A DNA stretch of 64,000 nt, from NCBI RefSeq assembly GCF_014207985.1, contig NZ_JACHMI010000001.1, positions 4,323,001 to 4,387,000 on the forward strand. The letters run 5' to 3'. Below are positions 33,741-42,463 of the stretch, one piece after another. Positions within the stretch are counted from its first letter, which is position 1. Every line of letters starts with the position of its first letter. A model generated the notes under the pieces. That model had not been told where the DNA came from and did not search any database. It worked only from the letters and a program-made list of their open reading frames with translations. Made by a program: the position numbers and the translations under genes. The stretch is from Nonomuraea rubra. GTDB taxonomy: Bacteria; Actinomycetota; Actinomycetes; Streptosporangiales; Streptosporangiaceae.

Positions 33741-35183
33741 GTGCGACAGAGAATCAACGGCAGCGCGGCTGCTCTCGCCGCGATCGTCCTGGCCCTGGCC
33801 GGCGCCACGGTGGCCGGCGTCGCAGGCGCCTCCTCGGCCGCCGCCGCACCGGCGCCGGGGGCGTACACCGTGGTGAACAACGGCAGCGGCCTGTGCCTCA
33901 CCGTGCCGGGGGCCAGCACGTCCGACGCCGTGCAGCTCACGCAGACCGCCTGCGGCGGCGCCGCGCAGACCTGGACGCTGGCCGCGAGCGGCGGCGGCTA
34001 CACGCTCAGGGCCGCCCACAGCGGCAAGTGCGCGGGCGTCAGGGACGCCAGCACCTCCGCGGGCAAGGCCGTGCAGCAGGAGAGCTGCACCGGCGCCTCC
34101 TCCCAGACGTGGACGCTGCCCGAGTCGGGATCCACCGTCAGGGTCGTCAACGCCAACGGCGGCAAGTGCCTCAACATCAAGGACAACTCGACCGCGTCCG
34201 GCGCCCTGGTGCAGCAGAACTCGTGCGACTCGGTCGCGACCAAGCAGTGGCGGCTCGTCCCGTCCGGTGGCGGCCCCACCGACCCGCCGGACCCGACCGA
34301 CCCGCCCACCACGCCTCCTCCCGGCAACCCGACCGGCCTGGTCGGCTGGGCCACCCAGGGCGGCGGCACCACCGGCGGCGGCAACGCCTCGCCGACCACC
34401 GTCACCAGCGCCTCGGCCCTGACCAGCGCCCTGTCGTCCGGCAGCGCCGCGGTGATCAGGGTGTCGGGCACGATCTCCTGCTCCGGCATGCTGCGCGTGG
34501 CCTCCAACAAGACCGTGCTGGGCAACTCGGGCGCGGTGATCTCCGGCTGCGGGTTCAACATCGCCGAGGCCTCGAACGTGATCGTCCGCAACCTCACCTT
34601 CCGCGGCTGGGGCGACGACGCGATCAACGTGCAGTACTCGACCCGCGTGTTCATCGACCACAACACCTTCAGCAACGGCGGCGACGGCGCCGTGGACGTC
34701 AAGCGGGCCAGCGACTACGTCACCATCTCCTGGAACCGGGTCTTCGACCACGACAAGACCATGCTGCTCGGCCACGACGACGGCAACGGCTCCGAGGACC
34801 GCGGCCACCTGCGCGTGACGTACCACCACAACTGGTTCGACGGAACCAACCAGCGCCACCCGCGCGTGCGGTTCGGCAACCCGGTGCACGTCTACAACAA
34901 CTACTACGCCAACGTCGGCGGCTATGGCGTGGCCTCCACCGAGGGCGCGGGCGTGCTCGTCGAGGGCAACTACTTCGAGAACACCGAGGACCCGTTCCAC
35001 CTCGGCGAGGGTGACTCGGGGCCGGGCACCCTGGTCGCGCGGAACAACCACTTCGTCAACTCCGGCAGCGGGCAGAGCGGCGGCAGCGTCGCCTCCATCC
35101 CGTACTCGTACGCGCTCGACAGCGCCTCCGGCGTCAAGTCGATCGTGACGGCGGGGGCCGGCGCGGGACGCATCTCCGTCTGA
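33741..35183 (+). CDS. secreted pectate lyase (PL1 type) with ricin-type carbohydrate-binding domain
   Basis: This exported enzyme should cleave polygalacturonate in plant cell walls by beta-elimination. The 480-residue product has a signal peptide to about residue 34 and a ricin B/CBM13-like domain with QTW/KQW repeats (about 37-170). A Pro/Thr/Asp linker and a right-handed beta-helix domain follow. The latter carries NVIVRNLTFRG, YSTRVFIDHNTFSNGGDGAVDVKRASDYVTISWNRVFDHDKTMLLG and HHNWFDGTNQRHPRVRFGNPVHVYNNYY, with the family-1 Arg in RHPRVR. The GTG start follows AAGGAG. A strong terminator follows. Confidence 0.93.
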   Translation: MRQRINGSAAALAAIVLALAGATVAGVAGASSAAAAPAPGAYTVVNNGSGLCLTVPGASTSDAVQLTQTACGGAAQTWTLAASGGGYTLRAAHSGKCAGVRDASTSAGKAVQQESCTGASSQTWTLPESGSTVRVVNANGGKCLNIKDNSTASGALVQQNSCDSVATKQWRLVPSGGGPTDPPDPTDPPTTPPPGNPTGLVGWATQGGGTTGGGNASPTTVTSASALTSALSSGSAAVIRVSGTISCSGMLRVASNKTVLGNSGAVISGCGFNIAEASNVIVRNLTFRGWGDDAINVQYSTRVFIDHNTFSNGGDGAVDVKRASDYVTISWNRVFDHDKTMLLGHDDGNGSEDRGHLRVTYHHNWFDGTNQRHPRVRFGNPVHVYNNYYANVGGYGVASTEGAGVLVEGNYFENTEDPFHLGEGDSGPGTLVARNNHFVNSGSGQSGGSVASIPYSYALDSASGVKSIVTAGAGAGRISV

Positions 35184-35194
35184 GCCCCCATCCC

Positions 35195-35232
35195 CGAGGC
35201 CCCTCCGGCACCCGCCCGCCGGAGGGGCCTCG
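35195..35232 (+). terminator. hairpin terminator after the pectate lyase gene
   Basis: A perfect 15-bp stem (CGAGGCCCCTCCGGC and complement) encloses an eight-base loop, starting 12 bases after the stop codon. Confidence 0.85.
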
Positions 35233-35310
35233 TCGTGCGCCCGCGAGAGCGGGGGAGGTAGCGTCGTAGCCGCTGAACAGGTGTCCCCCTCCCTGCGTTA
35301 GGAGCCCGAC

Positions 35311-37374
35311 TTGTCTCCTGTGATCCTCTCCGCGGCGGGCGTCGCGCTGGTGCTCGACGACTCCGGCCCCGGCCTGCCGCGGGTGCGGCACTTCGGCGCC
35401 GGGCTCGGGCCCGTCGCCGGGCCCGACCTGCTGCCCGCGCTGGCCGCCCCCGCCCCGCCGCTGCTGCCCGCCCAGGGCGACGGCTGGTACGGCCGCCCCG
35501 GCCTGTCCGGCGGCCGGGACGGCGAGCACTGGCCGGTCCGGTGGGCGGTGGACGGGATCGGCGTGACGGCCGAGCCGGGCTCCGGCGGGTCGGTGACCGT
35601 GACGGCCTCCGACGCCAGGGCGGGCCTGCGGCTGGTGAGCGAGCTGGTCATGGACGGCGAGGGCCTGGTGCGGATGCGGCACACGGTGACGAACACCGAA
35701 ATATCGCCCTATCGGGTGGCGGGGCTGGTGTGCGGGCTGCCGGTGCCGGCGCGGGCCGGTGAGCTGCTGGACTTCACCGGCCGGTGGGCGCTGGAGAAGG
35801 CGCCGCAGCGCAGGGCGTTCGGGCAGGGGGTGTGGTCGAGGGAGAACCGGCGCGGCCGTACCGGGCACGACGCGACGGGGCTGCTGGTGGCGGGCACCGA
35901 GGGGTTCGGGTTCCGCGGCGGCGAGGTGTGGGCGGTGCACGCCGGCTGGAGCGGCGACCACGTGCACTACGCCGAGCGGCTGGCCGAGGGCGTGGCGCTG
36001 CTGGGCGCGGGCGAGCTGCTCGAACCCGGCGAGGTCGTGCTGGCCGAGGAGGCGAGCTACAGCACGCCGTGGGTGTACTTCGCCTGGTCGGGCGGCGGGC
36101 TGGACGACGCGAGCGCGCGCCTGCACGCGCACCTGCGCTCGCGCCCGCTGCCGGTGCGCCCCGTCACGCTGAACAACTGGGAGGCCACCTACTTCGACCA
36201 CGGCCTCGACCGGCTGCTGGAGCTGGCCGGCCGGGCCGCCGAGGCCGGGATCGAGCGGTTCGTGCTCGACGACGGGTGGTTCCGCCACCGCCGCCACGAC
36301 CGGGCCGGCCTCGGCGACTGGTACGTGGACGAGGGCGTCTGGCCGGACGGCCTGCACCCGCTGGCCGACCGCGTACGCAAGCTGGGCATGCAGTTCGGCC
36401 TCTGGTTCGAGCCCGAGATGGTCAACCCGGACTCCGACCTGGCCCGCGAGCACCCCGACTGGATCCTCGGGCACGCCGAGCGGATGCCGCCGCCCCAGCG
36501 TCACCAGCAGGTCCTCGACCTGGCCAGGCCGGAGGCGTACGCGTACCTGCTGGAACGGCTGGACACGCTGGTCGGCGAGTACGCGCTGGACTACATCAAG
36601 TGGGACCACAACCGCGACATCGCCGAGCCGGTGCACGACGGCGTGCCGGGCGTGCACGCGCAGACGCTGGCCACGTACCGGCTGCTGGACGAGCTGCGCG
36701 CCCGCCACCCCGGGCTGGAGATCGAGTCGTGCTCGTCCGGCGGCGCGCGCGTCGACTACGGCATCCTGGCCCGCACCGACCGGGTGTGGACCTCCGACAG
36801 CAACGACGCGCTCGACCGGCAGCGGATCCAGCGCTGGACGGGGCTGCTGGTGCCGCCGGAGCGGCTGGGCTGCCACGTCGGCGCGCCGCGCGACCACGTC
36901 ACCGGCCGGGTGCTGCCGCTGGCCTTCCGCGCCGCGACCGCGCTGTTCGGGCACATGGGCGTGGAGTGGGACCTGACCGCGGCGAGCCAGGAGGAGCTGG
37001 ACGAGCTGGCCACCTGGATCGCGCTGCACAAGCGGCTGCGGCCGGTGCTGCACGCCGGGCGCGTGGTGCGCGCCGACCACCCGGACCCGTCGGCGCTGCT
37101 GCACGGCGTGGTGCTGCCCGAGCGGGCCGTGTACGCGTACGTGCAGGCCGGCTCCAGGCTCGAGATCATGCCCGGCCCGCTGCTGCTGCCCGGCCTCGAC
37201 CCGGAGGCCGTGTACGAGGTGCGCGTCGCCGGGCCCGTCCCCGAGCGGGCGGCGATGCCGGAGTGGGCGGCGGCGCCGGTGCGGCTGCCGGGCGCCGTGC
37301 TGGGCGAGCTGGGGCTGCCCGCCCCGGTGCTGCGGCCCGCGTCCGCGCTGATCGTGGAGCTCGAACGCGTCTAA
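35311..37374 (+). CDS. alpha-galactosidase, glycoside hydrolase family 36
   Basis: This 687-residue enzyme should release terminal alpha-galactose from oligosaccharides such as raffinose or galactomannan fragments. It has an N-terminal beta-supersandwich domain, then a (beta/alpha)8 barrel with FVLDDGWF and LWFEPEMVNPDSDL. The nucleophile is Asp432 in DYIKWDHNRD, and the acid/base is Asp496 in VWTSDSNDALDRQRIQ. No signal peptide is present, so it acts inside the cell. A TTG start is chosen because TTAGGAG precedes it. It is convergent with the XpaC-like gene, eight bases apart. Confidence 0.93.
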   Translation: MSPVILSAAGVALVLDDSGPGLPRVRHFGAGLGPVAGPDLLPALAAPAPPLLPAQGDGWYGRPGLSGGRDGEHWPVRWAVDGIGVTAEPGSGGSVTVTASDARAGLRLVSELVMDGEGLVRMRHTVTNTEISPYRVAGLVCGLPVPARAGELLDFTGRWALEKAPQRRAFGQGVWSRENRRGRTGHDATGLLVAGTEGFGFRGGEVWAVHAGWSGDHVHYAERLAEGVALLGAGELLEPGEVVLAEEASYSTPWVYFAWSGGGLDDASARLHAHLRSRPLPVRPVTLNNWEATYFDHGLDRLLELAGRAAEAGIERFVLDDGWFRHRRHDRAGLGDWYVDEGVWPDGLHPLADRVRKLGMQFGLWFEPEMVNPDSDLAREHPDWILGHAERMPPPQRHQQVLDLARPEAYAYLLERLDTLVGEYALDYIKWDHNRDIAEPVHDGVPGVHAQTLATYRLLDELRARHPGLEIESCSSGGARVDYGILARTDRVWTSDSNDALDRQRIQRWTGLLVPPERLGCHVGAPRDHVTGRVLPLAFRAATALFGHMGVEWDLTAASQEELDELATWIALHKRLRPVLHAGRVVRADHPDPSALLHGVVLPERAVYAYVQAGSRLEIMPGPLLLPGLDPEAVYEVRVAGPVPERAAMPEWAAAPVRLPGAVLGELGLPAPVLRPASALIVELERV

Positions 37375-37382
37375 CCGTATGG

Positions 37383-38003
37383 CTAGCTCAGGTCGAGCCC
37401 GGAGCCGCCGAACCGGTCGCGCAGGAACCGGCCCTGGTCGCGCAGCGCCTGCTCGTCGCCCCGGTGTATCGCCTCGGCGACCTTGCCCATCTGGGCGTCG
37501 AGCAGGGCGAGCTGCTCCAGCAGCTCCTCGTGGGCGCTGCGCTCCCGCCCGGCCCGCCTGGTCAGGGCGTAGCGGCGGGGCAGGTTCGCGTACGCCTCCA
37601 GGCTGGCGGGCAGGTAGCGGCGGATGGTCTGCGAGACCACGTGGAGCTGGTCGGGGGAGGCGGTGAGCTGCTCGGCCCTGGCCAGCACGCCGCCGATGAC
37701 CTCGGCCAGCCCGTGCACGGCGGCCCGCACGTCGTCGGGGAACCGCCCGTCGATGCGCCGCAGCAGCCCGTCCAGGTCCTCGCGCAGCGCCCGCGTCTCG
37801 ACCTCGGCGTGCGAGATCGTCAGCCGGACCCGGTCGGGCGGGGTGAGCAGCGCGCCCGCCCCGTACAGGGCGACCACGACGACCGGCCAGTACGCGCCCG
37901 CCAGCCCCAGGAAGTGCGCCACCAGGCCGAGCAGCGCCAGGCAGGAGCCGACGATGTTCCTGGTCGAGCCCAGATACCGCAGGGCCCGCTCACTGAAAGC
38001 CAC
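37383..38003 (-). CDS. XpaC-like membrane protein of the TelA operon
   Basis: This 206-residue product has two N-terminal membrane helices (NIVGSCLALLGLVAHFLGLAGAYWPVVVVALYGAGALL), then a long helical cytoplasmic domain (ALREDLDGLLRRIDGRFPDD to the end). The layout resembles the XpaC (5-bromo-4-chloroindolyl phosphate hydrolysis) family, which pairs with TelA in many bacteria. The GTG start overlaps the vWA gene stop by 14 bases. It is the last gene of the four-gene operon. Biochemical role unknown. Confidence 0.75.
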   Translation of the reverse strand: MAFSERALRYLGSTRNIVGSCLALLGLVAHFLGLAGAYWPVVVVALYGAGALLTPPDRVRLTISHAEVETRALREDLDGLLRRIDGRFPDDVRAAVHGLAEVIGGVLARAEQLTASPDQLHVVSQTIRRYLPASLEAYANLPRRYALTRRAGRERSAHEELLEQLALLDAQMGKVAEAIHRGDEQALRDQGRFLRDRFGGSGLDLS

Positions 38004-39546
38004 GGATCTCCTTGAACGCGCTGGTCAGCGACGTTTCGCGGGCGTCGAACACGGCGCCGCCGGTCAGCTCGGCCACCCGGCGCATCTCCTCAGCGTCGCT
38101 CTCCCCGAACAGCACCACGAACGTCGGCACGCGGCGCCTGTCCTCCGGCAGCGACCGGTAGTGGCTCTCGAAGCCGGCGTAGTCGGAGCCGTCGGTGTTC
38201 TCGCCGTCCGTCATGAGCACGATCGAGCCGTAGTGGCCCGCCTCGACCGGCCGGTCGTAGGCGGCCTTGAGGCTGTCGTAGATCGCGGTGCCGCCGTTGG
38301 CGTCCAGCCCTTCGGCGAAGCTCCTGATCTCGGCGAGCACCGCCTCGGGGTTCCGCTCGGGCACGGTGAACGGCACGGGCGGCCGCGGCGAGCCGCTGAA
38401 CGGGATCATCGTCACGGTCTCGCGGTTGCTGAAGCGGGTGAAGGCGCCGGAGACGGAGGTGTCCGCGCCGGTCAGCGCCACCAGCGCCTGCCGCAGCGCG
38501 TCGATCCTGCCGCCCTTCATCGAGCCGGACGTGTCCAGCACGAACGTGGCCTGGGCCGGGACGCGCACCTGGTTGAGGTAGGTGGCGATCAGCTCGTCGG
38601 CCGTGCTGCGCCGGTTGGGGAACGGCAGCTCGATCAGCTGGGCGGAGCTGAAACGCGGCTCCAGCGGGACGCCGCCGGAGATCGGCCGGCGGTGCGTGCC
38701 GGTCATGATCTCCTTCTGCACGGCGGGGGTGCGCAGCCAGGCGGCGAGCTTGCCGTACAGGACCTTCTTCTCCTCCGGGGCGGAGGCCAGCAGCGTGAGC
38801 GGGTAGTCGGCGCTGACGACGCCGTCGCCCGGGTAGACGAGCGTGAGCGGTTCGCGGGCGCCCAGCAGCACCGACTCGTAGTTGACCATGCCGTCCACGC
38901 TCGGGTCGCGGGCGTAGGCGTCGGCCAGCCAGCCCGACGAGCCGGCCGTCAGGCGCTGCGCGGAGAAGAAGTCCTTCAGCCGGGGCGTCACCGCGGCGAC
39001 CTGCTCGGCGCTGAGCGCCCCGTCGGCGTCCGAGAGCGCGGCGGCCACGCCGACCAGGGCGGAGAAGCCGGAGTTGGAGGAGGCGGGGTTGGTCATGCCG
39101 AAGCTGAACCTGCCGTCCCTGGCCGCCGCGGCGATGTCGGCCCAGGTGACCTGCTCGGCGTCCCAGCCGAGCTCGGCGGCCTTGGCGGGCTTGAGGCCCA
39201 GCACCACCGGCGAGACCATGATCTTGGTCTGGGTGGACAGCTTGGCCTGGGCGCCGTCGATCAGGGACAGGTAGCGGTTGGAGGAGAACCAGGTGGCGTC
39301 CAGCTTGCCGTCGGCGCGGCCGCCGGCGACCTGGTCGGCGCCGTCGAGCGTGCCGGTGTAGGTGAGCTTCACCCGCACCCCGGCCTCGCTCGCGGCCCGT
39401 TCGAGCAGCGGCTCCAGGTCCTTGATCTCGCTGCCGGCCAGGACGCGCAGCACGTCGGGGCCGTCGGTGACCTCCCCGCTCTCACCTGTGCAGGCGGCGG
39501 TCAGCAGCAGGGCGGGAACGAGGAGCGCGGCCAGGGGACCTCTCAT
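37990..39546 (-). CDS. substrate-binding plus vWA domain lipoprotein
   Basis: This 518-residue surface protein has signal peptide and lipobox LLLTAAC. A periplasmic-binding-protein-like region spans about 30-325 (VLRVLAGSEIKDLEPLLERAA, NYESVLLGAREPLTLVYPGDGVV). A von Willebrand A domain follows, with an intact MIDAS DTSGS (Asp338, Ser340, Ser342) and a later TDGENTDGSD. Such a fusion suggests metal-dependent binding of a partner. The ATG overlaps the telA stop (ATGA) and has AAGGAGG. A longer open frame upstream is antisense-like and rejected. Confidence 0.88.
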   Translation of the reverse strand: MRGPLAALLVPALLLTAACTGESGEVTDGPDVLRVLAGSEIKDLEPLLERAASEAGVRVKLTYTGTLDGADQVAGGRADGKLDATWFSSNRYLSLIDGAQAKLSTQTKIMVSPVVLGLKPAKAAELGWDAEQVTWADIAAAARDGRFSFGMTNPASSNSGFSALVGVAAALSDADGALSAEQVAAVTPRLKDFFSAQRLTAGSSGWLADAYARDPSVDGMVNYESVLLGAREPLTLVYPGDGVVSADYPLTLLASAPEEKKVLYGKLAAWLRTPAVQKEIMTGTHRRPISGGVPLEPRFSSAQLIELPFPNRRSTADELIATYLNQVRVPAQATFVLDTSGSMKGGRIDALRQALVALTGADTSVSGAFTRFSNRETVTMIPFSGSPRPPVPFTVPERNPEAVLAEIRSFAEGLDANGGTAIYDSLKAAYDRPVEAGHYGSIVLMTDGENTDGSDYAGFESHYRSLPEDRRRVPTFVVLFGESDAEEMRRVAELTGGAVFDARETSLTSAFKEIRGFQ

Positions 39547-40685
39547 GCGGAGGCCTCCTTGGCGCGGTCCAGGTACGTCCTGGCGTGCTCCAGCTCCGAC
39601 GACAGGCTGTCCACCGTGACGGCCATGCTGTCCACGGCCTTGGCGCGGAAGGAGTCGATCAGGTCCATCGTGGCGTAGACGTTGTCGAACGCCTGGCGCA
39701 GCGTGTCCAGGTCCACGGTCGTGGAGGCGGCCTGGTTCTGGATGGCGCCGGCCTGCGTGCGCAGCATCTCGCTGGTGGCCAGGATGAGGTCGCCGGTCGT
39801 CGCGTTCAGCGCGGTGATCTGGTCGAGCACCAGCTTCTGGTTCGCCAGCGCCTGCGCGACCGTCACCGCCGTGCGCAGGGCGGCGACGGTGGTCGTGGTG
39901 GCGCGGTCCACGCCCTTGCTGAGCTCCAGGTTGTTCTTGCGTACCAGGTCGAGGGCCAGGTAGCCCTGGGCGGAGACGGCGAGCTGGGTGAGCAGGTCCT
40001 GGTGCTTCTGGCGGACGGCGAACAGCGCGTCCGAGCGCAGCGCCGTGGCCTGCGTCTCGTCCGCCACCGCGATGCGCTCCTCCAGGGCCGCGTCCATCGC
40101 CTTGGCCATGACCGCGTACTCCTGCAGCCGCGTCATCGCCTCCCACAGGTTCGCCTTCTCGCCCTCGATGGCGGCGTTGTCGCGCAGCAGCTCGTCCTGG
40201 CCCGACTTCAGCGCGCGGATGATGTCGTCGAGATGCTTCTGCGCGGAGTGGAACTTGGCGAAGTAGTCGCGCAGCCGGTCGCCGAACGGGATGAGCCCCA
40301 GCAGCTTGCGAGTCCCGCTCGCCGCCTGCTTCGGGTCCAGGTCCACGACGGTACGGCGCAGCGCCACCAGGCCGCTCGCCACCCTGCCCTGGGCGTCGGC
40401 GCCCTCGCCCCCGGCGGCGTCGAGGGCCGCGACGGGGCGCTTCAGCATGCGGTTGGCCACCTGAGAGGCGGACCTGATCTCGGTGTCGCCCATCGAGGAG
40501 ATGTCGTGGACCTTGCGGGTGAACTCCGGCGAGCGCGGGTCGATCCCGCCCAGCTCGCCGGCGAACTCGCGCGCCTTGGCGGTCAGCTCGGCCGCGCGCT
40601 CGTCGGTCATCGGCAGCATGGTGGCCGCCGTCTCGGCCGGTACCGGAGTGACCGGCGCGGGCGGCGTGAGCACCAGATCGGACAC
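39543..40685 (-). CDS. telA: toxic anion resistance protein TelA family
   Basis: This 380-residue, almost entirely helical cytoplasmic protein of the TelA/KlaA family is linked historically to tellurite and membrane-stress resistance; its mechanism is unknown. Visible family features include IPFGDRLRDYFAKFHSAQKHLDDIIRALKSGQDELLRDNAAIEGEK and LRTAVTVAQALANQKLVLDQITALNATTGDLI. The GTG start has AAGGAG upstream. It is the second gene of an operon with two binding-protein-like products and an XpaC-like protein. No TerD-type genes are present. Confidence 0.9.
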   Translation of the reverse strand: MSDLVLTPPAPVTPVPAETAATMLPMTDERAAELTAKAREFAGELGGIDPRSPEFTRKVHDISSMGDTEIRSASQVANRMLKRPVAALDAAGGEGADAQGRVASGLVALRRTVVDLDPKQAASGTRKLLGLIPFGDRLRDYFAKFHSAQKHLDDIIRALKSGQDELLRDNAAIEGEKANLWEAMTRLQEYAVMAKAMDAALEERIAVADETQATALRSDALFAVRQKHQDLLTQLAVSAQGYLALDLVRKNNLELSKGVDRATTTTVAALRTAVTVAQALANQKLVLDQITALNATTGDLILATSEMLRTQAGAIQNQAASTTVDLDTLRQAFDNVYATMDLIDSFRAKAVDSMAVTVDSLSSELEHARTYLDRAKEASA

Positions 40686-40701
40686 GTGCGGGATCTCCTT
40701 G

Positions 40702-41784
40702 CTAGGGGCGTGCGGCGTCGATGGTGGTGATGAGCCGGTCCAGCCGCTCGTACGTGGGCGGCTCGACGACGTCCACCAGGTCGGCGGCGGCGGGCGCCTT
40801 CGTCCTGGCGACGAGGCCGGCGAACGCCTGCGGGTCGGTGGTGCGGAAGCCGAACTGCGCGGCCAGCGACTGCAGATCGGGATCCTTGGTGAGCAGCTCG
40901 CCGACCCGGGTGCCGTCCGCCGACAGGGGGACGAGGGTGTGCTTGCTGAGCACGGTCGGCGACGGGTAGATCAGCCGCATCTCCGGCTTGATCGCGCCGT
41001 CGCCGGCGAAGACGTGCGCCAGGTACTGCGCCTCGTAGACGACCAGCATCGGCGTCTTGCCGGCGCCCAGCGCGAGGTAGTCGTCGAAGGACGCCTCGCT
41101 GGTGGACTCGGAGAAGCCCTGGTCGAGTACGGCGGGGGCGAGGACGGGCGCGATCTTGGCGACCTGGTCGTCGGAGGTGATGACGTCCTCGCCGTTGGCC
41201 ACGTAGCCGATCACGGACAGGTACATGGCGGCGGAGTTCGAGGTGCGGATGTCGGTGGTCGTCAGCAGCACCCGCTTGCGGGCCTTGTAGGTCGAATTAT
41301 CCGGAATTTCGTCCCAGCGAGTGCCTTTGGCTACTATGTCGAGATATTTCTTTATGTCGAGGGTTTGGTGGCTTTTGTCGGAATCGTTGAGGACCCCGGC
41401 CTTCGCCAGCAACCGCACGATCGGCTCGAACGTGGCCACCGCCATCGGCGAGTAGAACGGCGAGTACGTGACCGTGGCGCCGCGGTCGCGCTTGATCCGC
41501 TCGGCGGCCGGGACGCTGGAGGGGAAGGCGAAGGCGTACCGGCTCAGGTCCACGTCGGTGACGATCTGCCGGGAGCCCGCGGTGTCCACCTCGACGCGCA
41601 GGCCGTGCTTGGCGAAGGCCGCCCTGACGTGCGGGTCGTCGAAGAACGGTTTCTTCTCCGATCCGATGACGCCCCGCACCACCGCCACCTCGGGCTGGTC
41701 GTCCCCCTGGTTCCCGGTGACGATCGCGACCACCGCCACCCCGGCCAGAACCGCCGCCAGAATGACGCCGATCCACCGCTTCAT
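40702..41784 (-). CDS. membrane-anchored substrate-binding-like protein of the TelA operon
   Basis: This 360-residue product has an N-terminal membrane anchor (WIGVILAAVLAGVAVVAIVTG) without a lipobox, then an extracellular part. Its pattern (GSEKKPFFDDPHVRAAFAKHGLRVEVDTAGSRQIV, TPMLVVYEAQYLAHV) resembles periplasmic binding proteins and the binding half of the downstream vWA fusion. It starts the operon; telA follows after 16 bases. Codons in 41290-41390 (DSDKSHQTLDIKKYLDIVAKG) are clearly AT-richer than the rest. CATAAT, about 38 bases upstream of the ATG on the same strand, may be the -10 element. Confidence 0.82.
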   Translation of the reverse strand: MKRWIGVILAAVLAGVAVVAIVTGNQGDDQPEVAVVRGVIGSEKKPFFDDPHVRAAFAKHGLRVEVDTAGSRQIVTDVDLSRYAFAFPSSVPAAERIKRDRGATVTYSPFYSPMAVATFEPIVRLLAKAGVLNDSDKSHQTLDIKKYLDIVAKGTRWDEIPDNSTYKARKRVLLTTTDIRTSNSAAMYLSVIGYVANGEDVITSDDQVAKIAPVLAPAVLDQGFSESTSEASFDDYLALGAGKTPMLVVYEAQYLAHVFAGDGAIKPEMRLIYPSPTVLSKHTLVPLSADGTRVGELLTKDPDLQSLAAQFGFRTTDPQAFAGLVARTKAPAAADLVDVVEPPTYERLDRLITTIDAARP

Positions 41785-41935
41785 TGAGCCCCGTTTCTTG
41801 AAATGACCCCCATGGCGGAATTATGGGACGGGGTGAGAGGGGGGCGCGTGGGTGTGAAGGCGAACGTACGGCAGAATTCATTCGCCGTTCACGGGCAGGG
41901 CGAAAGTGGCGGGTGGCCGCGCCTTTCCGGTGTTA

Positions 41936-42017
41936 CGGGATTACGCCGGCGTGCCGGGATGACGCGCAGTTACGGGGCGACGTGGAGATGCGGGATGACC
42001 GGCGTTACGGGATGACG
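41936..42017 (+). repeat. degenerate 18-bp-period tandem repeat
   Basis: Five copies of CGGGATGACG (allowing one or two changes) start at 41936, 41955, 41973, 41991 and 42008. The spacing is 17-19 bases, so it is a minisatellite rather than dispersed repeats. The last copy overlaps the end of the broken gene 42005-42448. The rest of 41785-42004 holds no gene. Confidence 0.7.
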
Positions 42018-42448
42018 TCGGCGACGATCGTGGTGCCGCCCTTGCGGCAGGACGTCAGCCTGCCCGTCCTCATGCTCTCGGCCGCGGTGTTGCTGACGCA
42101 CTCCCAGCCCGCGACGGTGGCGACCCCGGCGCTGCCCTGCTTGGGGGTCCCCGGCCGGTAGTAGGCGCGCAACACGCGCACGGCCTCCGCGCAGTCGGCC
42201 CGCCCCCGCCGTACGGCGACGGCCGCCAGGGAACCGTTCGCGGCCTCGGCCTCCCCGCACACCGTCCCGGGGCCGGCCATGGGGTTGCCGTCCGGGGCCC
42301 GTTCGGCAGGCTCCGGGGTGGTGGCGGCCCGTTCGGAAGCGGCGGGCTCCGGGGTGCCGGCGGAACGCCCGGGAGCGGCGGGCTCGGAGGTGCCGGCGGA
42401 ACGTTCGGGAGCGGCGATCTGGAGCTCCCGGGGCGGGCCCGAGCTGTC
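42005..42448 (-). pseudogene. 5'-truncated secreted-protein gene (small Cys domain)
   Basis: The frame is open from a stop at 42449 down to 42005 but has no signal peptide or good start. It begins with a Pro/Ala/Thr/Glu linker of repeated SAGTSEPA-like units (about 55 codons) and ends in a small domain with CAEAVRVLRAYYRPGTPKQGSAGVATVAGWECVSNTAAES and SCRKGG. Domains with a GW-x-C motif of this kind are common at the end of actinobacterial lipoproteins. An internal ATG at 42280 would give 91 residues, but the secretion part is missing, so it looks like a remnant. Confidence 0.55.
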
Positions 42449-42463
42449 CTAGTATGGCTTCCG

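Noticed and set aside
35134..37104. 656-codon minus-strand open frame over the alpha-galactosidase
   Set aside because: Shadow frame; the plus strand has the full GH36 catalytic set.
39585..40730. 381-codon plus-strand open frame over telA
   Set aside because: No recognisable sequence; telA on the minus strand matches its family throughout.
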